This document shows positions 7,845 through 16,390 of a DNA stretch of 64,000 bases, piece after piece. The notes under the pieces were generated by a model that saw only the letters and a program-made list of their open reading frames with translations, did no database searches and was not told the DNA's origin. The stretch spans positions 496,001-560,000 of the forward strand of contig OY763926.1 in NCBI GenBank assembly GCA_963667715.1, written 5' to 3'. The position numbers and the translations under genes are program-made. The DNA comes from JAFGDI01 sp963667715 (GTDB taxonomy: Bacteria > Planctomycetota > Phycisphaerae > Sedimentisphaerales > SM23-30). Position 1 is the stretch's first letter. Every line of letters begins with the position of its first letter.

Positions 7845-9089
7845 TTACTTAACCATAAGCAGATCGTCCCAGCAGGTAGTATACAATTGCGAGCGATTGG
7901 CAGAGTTGGATTGCCATTGGCTGGATATGTTTTCTGTTGCCCAGCGGATATTCTTTTTGCTGTTATGATTGAGTTTATCTATTACCGACATAAGTCGTGC
8001 GGATCGTTCCCGGTCTATCGTATCAAACATAGACTTCTGTATCATTTTTGAATCTGACAAGCCTGAAAGCAGTATTCCTGTTTTGATATATTGTTGATTC
8101 GGTATGAAGATGTTTCTTAGCAGTGCCAGGGAACGGCTGATTATCTCGCTGCTATCTGTTGTTGCCGTTTCAAATGCGGCCGATGAGCTATTGAAGTATC
8201 TGTCTTCTTTAAAACGATTGGTACTCAAGATGACATTTACCACACTTGCCGATAGTTTATCTGATCTTAGCTTTTCTGCTGCCCGTGCTGCAAAAGTTGT
8301 TAACGCCGCTTCCAGATCGCTAAGCTCTGTTACCGGCTTACCAAAAGACCTTGAAACGGTAATGCTTTTTCGGGGTTGCGGTTCGGATTCCAGTGTAAAG
8401 CACGGCTCGCCGCGAAGTTCGTGTACTGTTTTGAGTGTGGTGATATTAAAGTGTTTTTGGAGCCATTTATCGTCCATATCACGCAGCTGCAGGGCGGTAA
8501 AAATTCCTGACTTGTTAAGTCTGGCACTTATACGCCGGCCAATACCCCATATATCGCCCACCTCGGTCATATCGAGTGCCCGATCATAATAAGGGGAATT
8601 TGCCAGATCAAGAACACCGTTTGCCTTTTGTGATTTCTTCGCGATCTCAGCCGCTAACTTGGCAATAGTTTTAGTTGGCCCTATCCCGACCGATACTGGT
8701 ATACCGGTCCATTGCGAGATCGTCTGTTTGATCTCTCTGCCATAAGCAGTATTATCTGTTATGTTGGGAAGTTCGATAAAGGCTTCATCTATAGAATAAC
8801 ACTCTACCTCTGGTGAAAACTTTGACAGAGTCTGCATAACCCGTGCCGACATATCGCCGTAAAGGGTATAGTTTGAGGAAAAGACTTCAACGCCGTACCG
8901 CTCAATGATATTGCGAGCCTTAAACAGCGGCGTACCCATTGCTACCCCGAGAGCTTTCACTTCATTTGACCGGGCGACAATACACCCGTCATTATTAGAA
9001 AGCACTACTACCGGACGAGTGGCCAGATCTGGCCTGAATACCCGTTCACAGGATACGTAAAAATTGTTACAGTCAACGAGTGCTAGCAT
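7845..9089 (-). CDS. umuC: Y-family translesion DNA polymerase, UmuC type
   Basis: 414 residues. It begins LALVDCNNFYVSCERVF with the catalytic Asp at residue 6, then LSNNDGCIVARS, then CYSIDEAF with the second catalytic acidic pair, and GPTKTIAKLAAEIAKKS, which is UmuC/Pol V-like. The C-terminal little-finger region and a tail after residue 350 are present, so it appears full length (the family is about 420). Pol V bypasses lesions with UmuD' and RecA. An umuD gene lies upstream on the same strand, but an FKBP gene separates the two. The region just before the start contains a perfect 14-bp inverted repeat (9108-9154). The 3' end converges with ftsY. Confidence 0.93.
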   Translation of the reverse strand: MLALVDCNNFYVSCERVFRPDLATRPVVVLSNNDGCIVARSNEVKALGVAMGTPLFKARNIIERYGVEVFSSNYTLYGDMSARVMQTLSKFSPEVECYSIDEAFIELPNITDNTAYGREIKQTISQWTGIPVSVGIGPTKTIAKLAAEIAKKSQKANGVLDLANSPYYDRALDMTEVGDIWGIGRRISARLNKSGIFTALQLRDMDDKWLQKHFNITTLKTVHELRGEPCFTLESEPQPRKSITVSRSFGKPVTELSDLEAALTTFAARAAEKLRSDKLSASVVNVILSTNRFKEDRYFNSSSAAFETATTDSSEIISRSLALLRNIFIPNQQYIKTGILLSGLSDSKMIQKSMFDTIDRERSARLMSVIDKLNHNSKKNIRWATENISSQWQSNSANRSQLYTTCWDDLLMVK

Positions 9090-9107
9090 GAGATTAGAAT
9101 TTAAAAT

Positions 9108-9154
9108 TCAGGACTTAGGAAATATCATAAGAGTTTATAATTCCTAAGTCCTGA
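9108..9154 (-). terminator. Perfect 14-bp inverted repeat between FKBP gene and umuC
   Basis: tcaggacttaggaa (9108-9121) and its exact complement (9141-9154) flank a 19-base AT-rich loop. It lies 6 bases after the FKBP stop and 18 before umuC. It could terminate or attenuate the FKBP transcript, or be an operator for umuC. There is no strong T-run. Confidence 0.5.
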
Positions 9155-9160
9155 TGTTAT

Positions 9161-9589
9161 TTATGCAACTTCTACAAGTTCGATCTCAAATATAAGATCT
9201 TCGCCTGCAAGCCTGTGATTGGCGTCTAATGTTACATGAGTATCAGTGATATTTACAACTGTTACCGGAACATTCTGACCGTTTGGCTGAGGCAGGTTGA
9301 ACATCATACCAAGTTCAACGTTGATATTTTCTGGGAAGTTCTCTTTTGGTGCTTCCAGGACCAGCTGGTCGTTTTTCTGACCGTATGCTTCGTCCGCTGG
9401 TATTTCTACTGTCTTCTTTTCACCTACTGTCATACCTTCAACAGCTTTATCGAAACCTGGTATCATCATACCGGCAGCGACCTGGAATTCCAGTGGCTCA
9501 CGACCATGAGAACAATCGAACTCTGTGCCGTTTTTCAATGTGCCGCGATAGTGAACTTTTACTGTGTCGCCTTTTTTTGCCTGTGTCAT
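9161..9589 (-). CDS. FKBP-type peptidyl-prolyl isomerase, SlyD-like
   Basis: 142 residues from the ATG at 9589. That start has AAAGG about 7 bases upstream, which suits it better than the ATG two codons earlier at 9595. The FKBP core reads GDTVKVHYRGTL, then FDCSHGREPLEFQVA, MIPGFDKAVEGM and VEIPADEAYG. An insert-in-flap segment follows (about residues 75-125, with NVPVTVV and THVTLDANHRLAG), and the flap closes with LIFEIELVEV. This layout is the SlyD/FkpB cytoplasmic chaperone type. The metal-binding His-rich tail of E. coli SlyD is absent. It lies between umuD and umuC and has its own plausible promoter. Confidence 0.92.
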   Translation of the reverse strand: MTQAKKGDTVKVHYRGTLKNGTEFDCSHGREPLEFQVAAGMMIPGFDKAVEGMTVGEKKTVEIPADEAYGQKNDQLVLEAPKENFPENINVELGMMFNLPQPNGQNVPVTVVNITDTHVTLDANHRLAGEDLIFEIELVEVA

Positions 9590-9630
9590 TTTCATACCTT
9601 TTTTTGAGGTTATTATTTGTTCTGCCTGAC

Positions 9631-9659
9631 ATTATAAGCAGTTAAAACCATATTGTAAC
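9631..9659 (-). promoter_or_regulatory. Promoter for the FKBP gene
   Basis: On the minus strand, GTTACA (9654-9659) and a perfect TATAAT (9631-9636) are 17 bases apart. The predicted start is about 35 bases before the FKBP ATG. Confidence 0.6.
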
Positions 9660-9744
9660 ACAGATAGCAGTAAATCTAAACCGTTTTTTCAGCTATAAAA
9701 CGCAAGTGAGGTTCCAATATTGGCCAGATATGTAATTGACAGGG

Positions 9745-10176
9745 CTAAAGCTTATGTATTACATTAGTTACAACACCCCAAACCTGAAATTCAGTCTCTT
9801 CTGTTACTACCTGCGGACTATATGCAGGGTTCTCAGGCTCAAGGATGATTGTTTTATGATTGCGGGTAAACCGTTTTACCGTAAGCTCGCCATTTAATGC
9901 TGCTATGATTACATCTCTGTTTTTCGGTTCCAGACTGCGGTCTACTACCAGCATATCTCCGTGGTGTATACCTGCATTGATCATAGAGTCGCCAGTTACC
10001 CTGACAAAAAATGTGGCGGCCGGATTGTGGACCAGGTGCTTGTTCAGATCCAGCGATCCCTCCAGATAATCATCCGCAGGAGATGGAAAGCCAGCCGAAA
10101 CGTGTGCGACATAAACTGGCATTTCCTTTGCCGGCATATCGCTTGATGTATAAATATCTGTTATCTTGGTGTCCAT
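9745..10176 (-). CDS. umuD: UmuD-like self-cleaving peptidase (S24)
   Basis: 143 residues. The autocleavage site is VSAGFPSPADDY, where E. coli has Cys-Gly; here it is Ala-Gly as in LexA. The catalytic Ser64 is in VTGDSM and the Lys101 in LTVKRF, 37 residues apart exactly as in E. coli UmuD. After RecA-stimulated cleavage, UmuD' would join UmuC as the Pol V accessory subunit. The ATG at 10176 is preferred; a TTG two codons upstream (10182) is also open. No ribosome site is visible and a perfect -10 lies 8 bases upstream, which suggests a leaderless message. No textbook LexA box was recognised. Confidence 0.9.
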   Translation of the reverse strand: MDTKITDIYTSSDMPAKEMPVYVAHVSAGFPSPADDYLEGSLDLNKHLVHNPAATFFVRVTGDSMINAGIHHGDMLVVDRSLEPKNRDVIIAALNGELTVKRFTRNHKTIILEPENPAYSPQVVTEETEFQVWGVVTNVIHKL

Positions 10177-10184
10177 AGCCAATG

Positions 10185-10214
10185 ATTATATTGAGATTAG
10201 TAAGAAAAGTAAAA
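10185..10214 (-). promoter_or_regulatory. umuD promoter, probably leaderless
   Basis: On the minus strand a perfect TATAAT (10185-10190) is followed by CATTGGCT and then the umuD ATG. A TTTACT -35 lies about 18 bases upstream. Transcription would start at or within two bases of the ATG. Confidence 0.5.
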
Positions 10215-10277
10215 AAGTAAACTTAACTTTCCTATTTTTCAGAATTTGAGACCCCATTAAACACCCTGTCGCCCATG

Positions 10278-10334
10278 AGTAGCACAAGCGTCCGACTCAG
10301 GCGGACTTGTGATTCTTGCTATAAACATCGCCAA
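10278..10334. repeat. CACAAG hairpin repeat, copy 1
   Basis: gtagcacaagcgtccg, a short loop, cggacttgtg, then gattcttgctataaac and tcgccaac. The same framework appears at 59937-59993 with a different, still self-complementary stem. It is REP-like and non-coding. Confidence 0.7.
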
Positions 10335-10344
10335 CCCCCTCCCC

Positions 10345-10495
10345 CCCGTAGAGACGCAAGATTTTGCGTCTCCTCTAATCTCAGCAAAACCCATAAAACC
10401 CTACACCTCCAACCACCCCTCTGCGCAAGAGTTTCCCGATACACGTCGGGATTCCTTAGTCTTCTTCCTTACTTTCCAACCAAACCCATACGTTA
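10345..10495. repeat. Left mosaic repeat block flanking the RHS cassette
   Basis: It starts with the GAGACGCAA palindrome (10351-10372), continues through gcgcaagagttt and a CCCGATACACGTCGGGA mini-hairpin, and ends cttcttccttactttccaacc. The same modules in the same order recur at 13508-13622, in direct orientation on the far side of the RHS and membrane-protein genes. Confidence 0.75.
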
Positions 10496-10499
10496 TTAA

Positions 10500-11666
10500 T
10501 TCTATGACAACGGTGCCATTTGTGGTGTCAATTACGGCACAATTCTACAATCATTCTGGGATGTTAGCACTTCCGGCATAGATGATCCCGAAAGCGGCTA
10601 TCCTGACACTGACGGCATGGTTGGGCTTACCACTTCCGATATGAAGCATTTGCAGACTTACAGCGATGCCCAATGGGATATCTGCTCGACTTCTGACAAT
10701 TCCGGCTCTTATGCCTGGGTTATTGACCCGGATTACACTTATCCGCAATTGTCCGGCTGTGGCTATTCTCTACCCGACAGGCAAATATCTGATAGTAAGC
10801 TATTTTTCTTCCTACACGACCGCCTTGGATCTGTCCGCCAGGTAATTGACAGCGATGCTCATGTCTGCTGTCTATATACTTATGATCCCTATGGCCGCCT
10901 GCTCGAATCAGATTCCGATCTCTCGGTCAATAACCACCTGATGTTCACCGGCCAATTCTACGACGCCGAGATCGACCAATACTACCTCCGCGCCCGCCAA
11001 TACTGCCCAACCACCGCCAGATTTACTGGTTGCGATCCTATTCTAGGTAATTATAATAGTCCTCTGACACTACATCAGTACCTATATTGCCTCAATGACC
11101 CGGTTAATAGATATGACCTTGATGGGAGAATGAGTCTTGCAGGTACTATGACATCTTCTGGCATAGCTAATTTCTTACAAGCTACATTTAAAAGTGCTTT
11201 AATTGGAGCTGGAGTCGGTGGAGCTTTCAACGGTGTTGCTGGCGGAATAAAGAACGGAGGTATGTGGGATTGGCAGTCTGCTGGTAGCGGTGCAATGAAA
11301 GGTGCGATGTCTGGAGCAGCATTTGGTGGCAGTGCATTTTTATCTACTCAAGGCTTGTTAGCTCTCGGTTTACAACAAACATCTTCTACAATCGCAGGGC
11401 TTGCTGTTGGTGGAGCTACATCGTCGGCTATTGACTGGTATGCAGATAGTAACCCCAAAGATTCATTAAGCCAAAGGATGATGTTTGGTACGCTTTTCGC
11501 TATTGGAACAGGTACTGCTGCAACAGGTAAGGCTTATCTGCAAGGCTTAGATGAATTGCCGCTTGCTCATCAGATTGCTAAAAGTGCTGGCAGCAATAGG
11601 CTTCTTATGAATTTTTATGATATTCTTGTGGAACATTTTGCCCCTGATAATGAAGAAAACGAATAA
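10500..11666 (+). pseudogene. Truncated GLUG / RHS-core polymorphic toxin-like protein
   Basis: The frame is open from 10500 right after the repeat block, with a stop at 10497, and has no start with a ribosome site; the first ATG is 10617. Residues encoded at 10503-10780 are the end of a GLUG-repeat region (NGAICGVNYGTI, SFWDVSTSGI, GLTTSDM). From about 10800 it is an RHS-associated core: DRLGSVRQVID, YDPYGRLLE, FTGQFYDAEIDQYYLRARQY, ending YCLNDPVNRYDLDG. The last 175 residues are a Gly/Ala-rich tail with hydrophobic stretches, where RHS proteins carry a variable toxin. I do not recognise the toxin family. The join of GLUG to RHS core and the missing 5' end suggest a displaced or recombined 3' fragment. 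A membrane-protein gene follows closely. Confidence 0.65.
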
Positions 11667-11691
11667 TTGTTAATATTTGGAGACAATAATA

Positions 11692-12642
11692 ATGGATATT
11701 TATGCATTGATATTGCTTGGTATTTTCATTGTTCTGATTTCGATAGGAATATTCTATAAAGAATACACTATAGATGAAATAAATGACAATGAAGTAAAGA
11801 TTAGGCTAAGAAATATAATTATTCCTATCAGATTTATGGATATCGTAGCAGTTTATCCCAAAAATTATAGGGCTGTTGATATTGATAAGCAATCTACATT
11901 TTTTATAGAAACAAATGATAATCGTTATTGTATTTCATTATTAAGAAATGAAGATAAATGTGATATTAAGCAATTCTATAGTTATTATTGTAATATTAGT
12001 GACAAAAACAAATTAGTGTTCTTTCATCCTGATGGATGGAAAAATAGAAAGTGTGTGCTGAAGAACATTTCATTTGCTTTTATTACGTTATTTATTGTTG
12101 CAAGTATCCTATGGGTATTTTGTAATCACATTCTTATTAATAGTGGCAAAATTAGCTCAGATATTGTAGGTCTTTTGATTTGTTGTTGTGGTGTTGCGAT
12201 TTTAGATTTTATTTCACGTGGGTCTGCAAGCAAAGTTTTTGTTAGTATTAAAATAATTATTTCATTAGCACTAACTTTGGCTTGGTTGGCATTGATGTTA
12301 AAATTAAAAGATGCTGATTTTACCAATGGTATTGTTATTTTGGTTATTTATTTATTCGTCCCACTATATTTTGGAGTTGCTATTGTTTTAGAAGCTAATA
12401 GATATAAAAAAAGTGTGGCAAATAGGATGTTAATAACAAATCTTAAAGTTGAAGGCAATGTTATTTTACTTGAAGATTCGGATGGACGAAAAATGAAATA
12501 TGAATTACCTCCTGCAAGTTATATAATTGAAGATAGTAAAGGTCAGCTAATTTTTCAAGATGGCACAGAAGTTATTGATTTAGAAAAATTATCTAATTGG
12601 GCAGTGTTACGAAAAATATTAAAACAAAAACTTACTTGTTAA
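11692..12642 (+). CDS. AT-rich multi-pass membrane protein, candidate immunity protein
   Basis: 316 residues from the ATG at 11692, which has GGAG 9 bases upstream. An in-frame TTG at 11677 overlaps that site and is rejected. There is one N-terminal membrane helix (residues 4-24), a soluble segment of about 100 residues with many Asn/Lys/Ile, then four more hydrophobic segments (about 120-235), and a C-terminal soluble part of about 80 residues. No family is recognised. The base composition is clearly more AT-rich than its neighbours, a sign of separate origin. It lies 25 bases after the RHS-core gene, where immunity genes of polymorphic toxins usually sit, so protection against that toxin is a reasonable inference. 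Confidence 0.65.
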   Translation: MDIYALILLGIFIVLISIGIFYKEYTIDEINDNEVKIRLRNIIIPIRFMDIVAVYPKNYRAVDIDKQSTFFIETNDNRYCISLLRNEDKCDIKQFYSYYCNISDKNKLVFFHPDGWKNRKCVLKNISFAFITLFIVASILWVFCNHILINSGKISSDIVGLLICCCGVAILDFISRGSASKVFVSIKIIISLALTLAWLALMLKLKDADFTNGIVILVIYLFVPLYFGVAIVLEANRYKKSVANRMLITNLKVEGNVILLEDSDGRKMKYELPPASYIIEDSKGQLIFQDGTEVIDLEKLSNWAVLRKILKQKLTC

Positions 12643-12907
12643 TAATATAACCATACACCCCAACCAACCTTATTTGGCTCTTGGAGTCTCAGGGATATAA
12701 GACCCAAGGGGTGGTAGGGAGCCTGAATAAAAATAATTCTATGGAGCCTTGGAAACTTATTATATTTCAGACTCGACATAGTCTCATCCAAGAGACATCT
12801 ATCGATACTGACATATTCAAGAATAAATATTTTTGTGAAAACTGATAAAAATAAAATCTATTATTTTTGAAAATGCTGATTTAAAGGTTATTTAAAGGTT
12901 TTAGAGC

Positions 12908-13093
12908 CTATATGCCCTTATATGGGCAATAATGGGCTTTTGTGTCCTGAAAAATTATTACTGCCATAGGTCTTGGGCAGATATGCCCATAATTGCCATA
13001 GTGAAATGGCATCTATGGCATCAATTGCCACAGGAAAACAGGTGCCCAATCCAACCTATATAGGATAAGGTCAGATTATGCCCATTATTGGGC
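12908..13093. repeat. Cluster of short TGCCC/GGGCA and TGCCA/TGGCA palindromes
   Basis: At least four small dyads are packed into 190 bases: TGGGCA-gata-TGCCCA (12974-12989), TGCCAT-agtgaa-ATGGCA (12994-13011), GCCCA-ttat-TGGGC (13080-13093) and tgccc-ttatat-gggca (12912-12928). They share the half-site TGCC(C/A). The pattern resembles multiple binding sites for one dimeric protein, such as a resolvase/invertase. Confidence 0.5.
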
Positions 13094-13155
13094 TATAAAT
13101 GAGGGTATTTTTAATTGAATAGGTGCCCTGATAGACTGTAGTTGGAATAGGCACC

Positions 13156-13293
13156 TTAGGCAGATAGTTGCTTGGTCTGTTTGAGGGCAGTATAAACGGT
13201 TTGTCTGGCGCAGCCAAGATGCTTTGCTATGCCACTGACTGACATACCTTGGGTCTTGAGGGATATAATCTCATCATAATTGTATTGTGGCAC
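13156..13293 (-). pseudogene. Remnant of a resolvase/invertase-type HTH domain
   Basis: On the minus strand a 45-codon frame opens at a GTG (13293) with an in-frame stop three codons earlier. It encodes YDEIISLKTQGMSVSGIAKHL then GCARQTVYTALKQ, a helix-turn-helix like the C-terminal DNA-binding part of Hin/resolvase serine recombinases. No catalytic domain is found upstream and there is no ribosome site, so it is most likely the 3' remnant of a lost recombinase or transposase. It lies 60 bases from the palindrome cluster, which might be its former target. Confidence 0.55.
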
Positions 13294-13507
13294 AGGAGGC
13301 TAAATAAAAGGTGTCAGGAGTCATTCCCATAAGCCATGTCAAAACAGGCAGTTACACGCTCTTAATATTCCAACCCAAACAAGCATCCAGCAAGTAGGGC
13401 GGTCATACCCATTCCCCACACGCCGCTTTTCTTCTCTGTGACCTCTTGCGTCTTACGGCACATCAGTTCCAACTCAACTTAACATTCTCCAACAATATCC
13501 CAATCCC

Positions 13508-13622
13508 ACGTAGAGACGCAAAATATTGCGTCTCCAACATCCGCGCAAGAGTTCCGGCCTTCTCCCGATACACACCGGGATTCTTAAGCCTTCTTCCTTA
13601 CTTCCTAACCAACCCACAAACT
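13508..13622. repeat. Right mosaic repeat block flanking the RHS cassette
   Basis: Contains the GAGACGCAA palindrome (13513-13534), gcgcaagagttcc, a CCCGATACACACCGGGA mini-hairpin and cttcttccttacttcctaacc, in the same order and orientation as 10345-10495. Confidence 0.75.
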
Positions 13623-13640
13623 CCATAAAATCCTATACCT

Positions 13641-13690
13641 CCAAGCAACCTTTGCGACTTAGCGTCTTAGCGTTAATCTCTTATTATTAA
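13641..13690. repeat. Dispersed 'tttgcgactt' module, partial copy
   Basis: ccaagcaacctttgcgacttagcg then tcttagcgttaatctctta matches the first half of the modules at 7694-7781 and 28656-28743. More degenerate relatives (tctgcgtctccgcaacctctgcg; ttgcgtctttgcgtgaa) follow to about 13820. Confidence 0.6.
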
Positions 13691-14229
13691 TTTTTCTTTT
13701 CTCTGCGTCTCCGCAACCTCTGCGAGAAAAATCTTCTCATAATTTTCTTACCTTAAAATCCTAGCCACTATTCTTCTTCTCCCTTAGCGGGTGCGAAGCA
13801 CCTTGCGTCTTTGCGTGAACTACTCTTTATTATTTCTTCTTAAATCTGTGTAAATTAGTCAATAAGCCGTTCGCCCCAGCGAACACAAATCAGCTAAATC
13901 TGTGGATTGTTATTTTTAGATTTCGCCTGCGGCTTACCCGCCCTAAGACTTATTGTGAGTAATATTGATATAACTTGATTTGATATACCATTTTTTTGTA
14001 TTATTATAGATAAGCAATATATAAATTACCGCATAGTATGTAATTTCAGCATAGCAAAGGCGAACGACCTTGGGAGAGGGCGAGAGAATTCCATTCAAGA
14101 TAACTCCTTCGTAAGCTGATTATTATTAGAGAGCTTTTATTAACCGGCCCGCCGTATAATTATAGTTGGTTTTTGCAATGAAAATCAGCTGGCCTAACTG
14201 CAAATATCTGCAAGATATAGGATTGTATA

Positions 14230-16209
14230 ATGAATAGACTATTGACAACATTGGTGATGCTGGGAGTTGTTCCGGTATCTGTAATGGCCAACACAGTTGC
14301 GCATTGGCGTTTTGAAGGCGCCCACAGCCAGCACGTCGACAGCAGTTCAGCGGTTGAAGACATATCAGGTAATGGTAATACCTTGTTCCCCTGGTCTGTC
14401 GGTGGTGATAATGGTTATGTGTACCGCAATAAAGTAGGATACCCTACTATGCCCGGTAGTAACCTGGATAATCGCAGTAGTGTAAAAAACACCGGTTCCA
14501 GACCAGATATGGCAACTCGTTCCACAGACAAGAGTTACGGGCCGGGTAGTTACCCCTCCGGGATAAATGCTGAAAGTATTACACCCTCCCAATTTACCGT
14601 CGAAGTGTTCTTCTGCCCCGAAGACCATGATACTTACAGAACTATTATTGGACGTGATACCAATAGTATCTCCCACGACGATCCTAAACATGCCGCCTTT
14701 TATCTACAGATAAAGCCTAACAATAACATAAGTGCTACTTTTGTTGACCTTGCCGGCTATTCACATACTGTCACATCGGCCAATGATATGATAAATGGCT
14801 TTGATTTCCCTTCTGACCCAATGGGCAATGATGGTCGCTGGTATTATGCTGCAGCGGTCAGTAATGGTAGTACCTTCTCGCTCTATCTGGCAAATATCAC
14901 TGCCGGAACAGACCCAGTTCTGGTGGATTCGATCGATCTCAACGCAAGTGGCAGTAATAATACTGCTCTGGCTCGAGGCAGTGTCAATGGCACATTCTGG
15001 CACTCCGGCAGCTGGTCTGTCGGACGCGGCATGTATAACGGCACCAAAACCGACAGGGCCTACGGATATATCGACGAGGTGCGGATTTCCGATAAAGCCT
15101 TGTCTGTTAATGAGTTCCTTATGATGCCAAAGCCAACCGCAGACCTCAACCCGATTTTCGATGCCGCTGACCCACATATTATGTTCGCTGGAAATAGAGT
15201 ATATGTCTATCCTACCTCTGGCTACTATCGCCACACCTTTGTCTATAGATCAACAAATATGGCAAGCTGGACTAGCTATGGGCCGATATTGAATTTCGAT
15301 GAAATTTCATGGATCGAACCCGGTAAAAACTGCTGGGCCCCTGGCATGATAAAGAAAAATGGCAAATACTACCTGTACTATTCGGTAGGACCAAAGCCTT
15401 CCAGTATTGGTGTTGCATGGTCTGCGTCAGCTTTAGGTGCTTTTACCGATAAAGGCTCTGCTTTACTATCCGATAATAATGTCGGCTGGTTTGAAGCTAT
15501 TGATCCAATGGCCTTTACCGACCCCCAAACTAATATTAGTTACTTATATTGTGGCGGAAGTGCCGGCTCAACCCTTAGGGTGTTCCAGCTTAATGATGAT
15601 ATGATGAGTTTTGCCAGAGAAATATCTGTCGAGAACCCGCAACACTTTACTGAAGGTGCTTTTATGCACTACAGAGACGGCGTATACTATTTATCATATA
15701 GTAGCGGATATTGGAAAGATGCATCATATTCTGTTCACTACTGTACGGCTCCAAGTCCTGTTGGACCTTGGACTTATCGAAAAGCTATTCTAAAAAGCGA
15801 TGGCTGGTTCAAAGGCCCCGGCCACCATTCAATAATGTATAATCCAGCTATGGACGACTGGTATATCTGTTATCATCGATGGAATGAACGTATGGATAAT
15901 GGCCCATATGAGGGGGGACGTTCCACTGCCATTGATATGCTCTATTATGATGAAAATGGTTTGATAAAACCAGTAGTTCAGACCGATAAAGGAGTAGGGC
16001 CAGTACGCTTAAAGACTTCCTTATTAGCGGATTTCGACTATGACGGCGAAGTTAACGTATTGGATTTGGCACTTTTTGCCCAGAAATGGCTCTCTGCTGA
16101 CTATAATGCCGATATTTGGCCTGCTGTCAGAGATGGTAAGGTGGATATGAACGATTTCGCATTTTTTAACCAGAAATTCTGGATGCAAAGTCTGGATAGT
16201 GTGGAATAA
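14230..16209 (+). CDS. Exported GH43-family glycosidase with LamG-like and dockerin-like domains
   Basis: 659 residues. It has a signal peptide (1-20, cut near VMA-NT), a LamG/concanavalin-like jelly roll (about 22-298, starting VAHWRFEG), a five-bladed GH43 domain (about 305-595), and a C-terminal dockerin-like segment (DFDYDGEVNVLDLALFAQKW, then a degenerate second half). The GH43 catalytic triad is visible: Asp314 in DPHI as base, Asp425 in AIDPMAF as pKa modulator, and Glu475 in TEGAF as acid. GH43 enzymes are mainly arabinofuranosidases, xylosidases and arabinanases; which one cannot be told from sequence alone. It is the first gene of the glycan locus, 180 bases before the sigma factor. 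The ribosome site is weak. Confidence 0.88.
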   Translation: MNRLLTTLVMLGVVPVSVMANTVAHWRFEGAHSQHVDSSSAVEDISGNGNTLFPWSVGGDNGYVYRNKVGYPTMPGSNLDNRSSVKNTGSRPDMATRSTDKSYGPGSYPSGINAESITPSQFTVEVFFCPEDHDTYRTIIGRDTNSISHDDPKHAAFYLQIKPNNNISATFVDLAGYSHTVTSANDMINGFDFPSDPMGNDGRWYYAAAVSNGSTFSLYLANITAGTDPVLVDSIDLNASGSNNTALARGSVNGTFWHSGSWSVGRGMYNGTKTDRAYGYIDEVRISDKALSVNEFLMMPKPTADLNPIFDAADPHIMFAGNRVYVYPTSGYYRHTFVYRSTNMASWTSYGPILNFDEISWIEPGKNCWAPGMIKKNGKYYLYYSVGPKPSSIGVAWSASALGAFTDKGSALLSDNNVGWFEAIDPMAFTDPQTNISYLYCGGSAGSTLRVFQLNDDMMSFAREISVENPQHFTEGAFMHYRDGVYYLSYSSGYWKDASYSVHYCTAPSPVGPWTYRKAILKSDGWFKGPGHHSIMYNPAMDDWYICYHRWNERMDNGPYEGGRSTAIDMLYYDENGLIKPVVQTDKGVGPVRLKTSLLADFDYDGEVNVLDLALFAQKWLSADYNADIWPAVRDGKVDMNDFAFFNQKFWMQSLDSVE

Positions 16210-16390
16210 AATGTGATATTGTTATAAAAAAAATATTTATAAGTTAATTTTATAAATGGTTTTATGCTTTTATCTGTGCCGCTTCAATAAAAAATGAGGT
16301 TCACAACTGCTGTCTTACTGACATTTCATAAACAGAGGCGGAATTCCTATATCAGGGTTCCGAATAGAACAGTAAGGAAAGCGAACAAAA

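Larger units (their letters stand above)
12643..14229. other. Long non-coding accessory stretch (repeats, palindromes, gene remnants)
   Basis: About 1.6 kb without an intact large gene. It contains a palindrome cluster (12908-13093), a recombinase-type HTH remnant (13156-13293, minus strand), the right mosaic repeat block (13508-13622), and a run of degenerate 'gcgtc/gcgtt' repeats (13640-13930). The last 250 bases before the GH43 gene are AT-rich, with no clear feature. Confidence 0.6.

Noticed and set aside
8104..8589. Plus-strand 161-codon frame within umuC
   Set aside because: It lies opposite the catalytic and little-finger region of a well-conserved polymerase, with Ser/Leu/Arg-rich composition typical of an antisense shadow.
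12908..13093. CRISPR array
   Set aside because: The repeats are short palindromes of unequal spacing with no constant direct repeat or uniform spacers. No CRISPR array was seen anywhere in the window.
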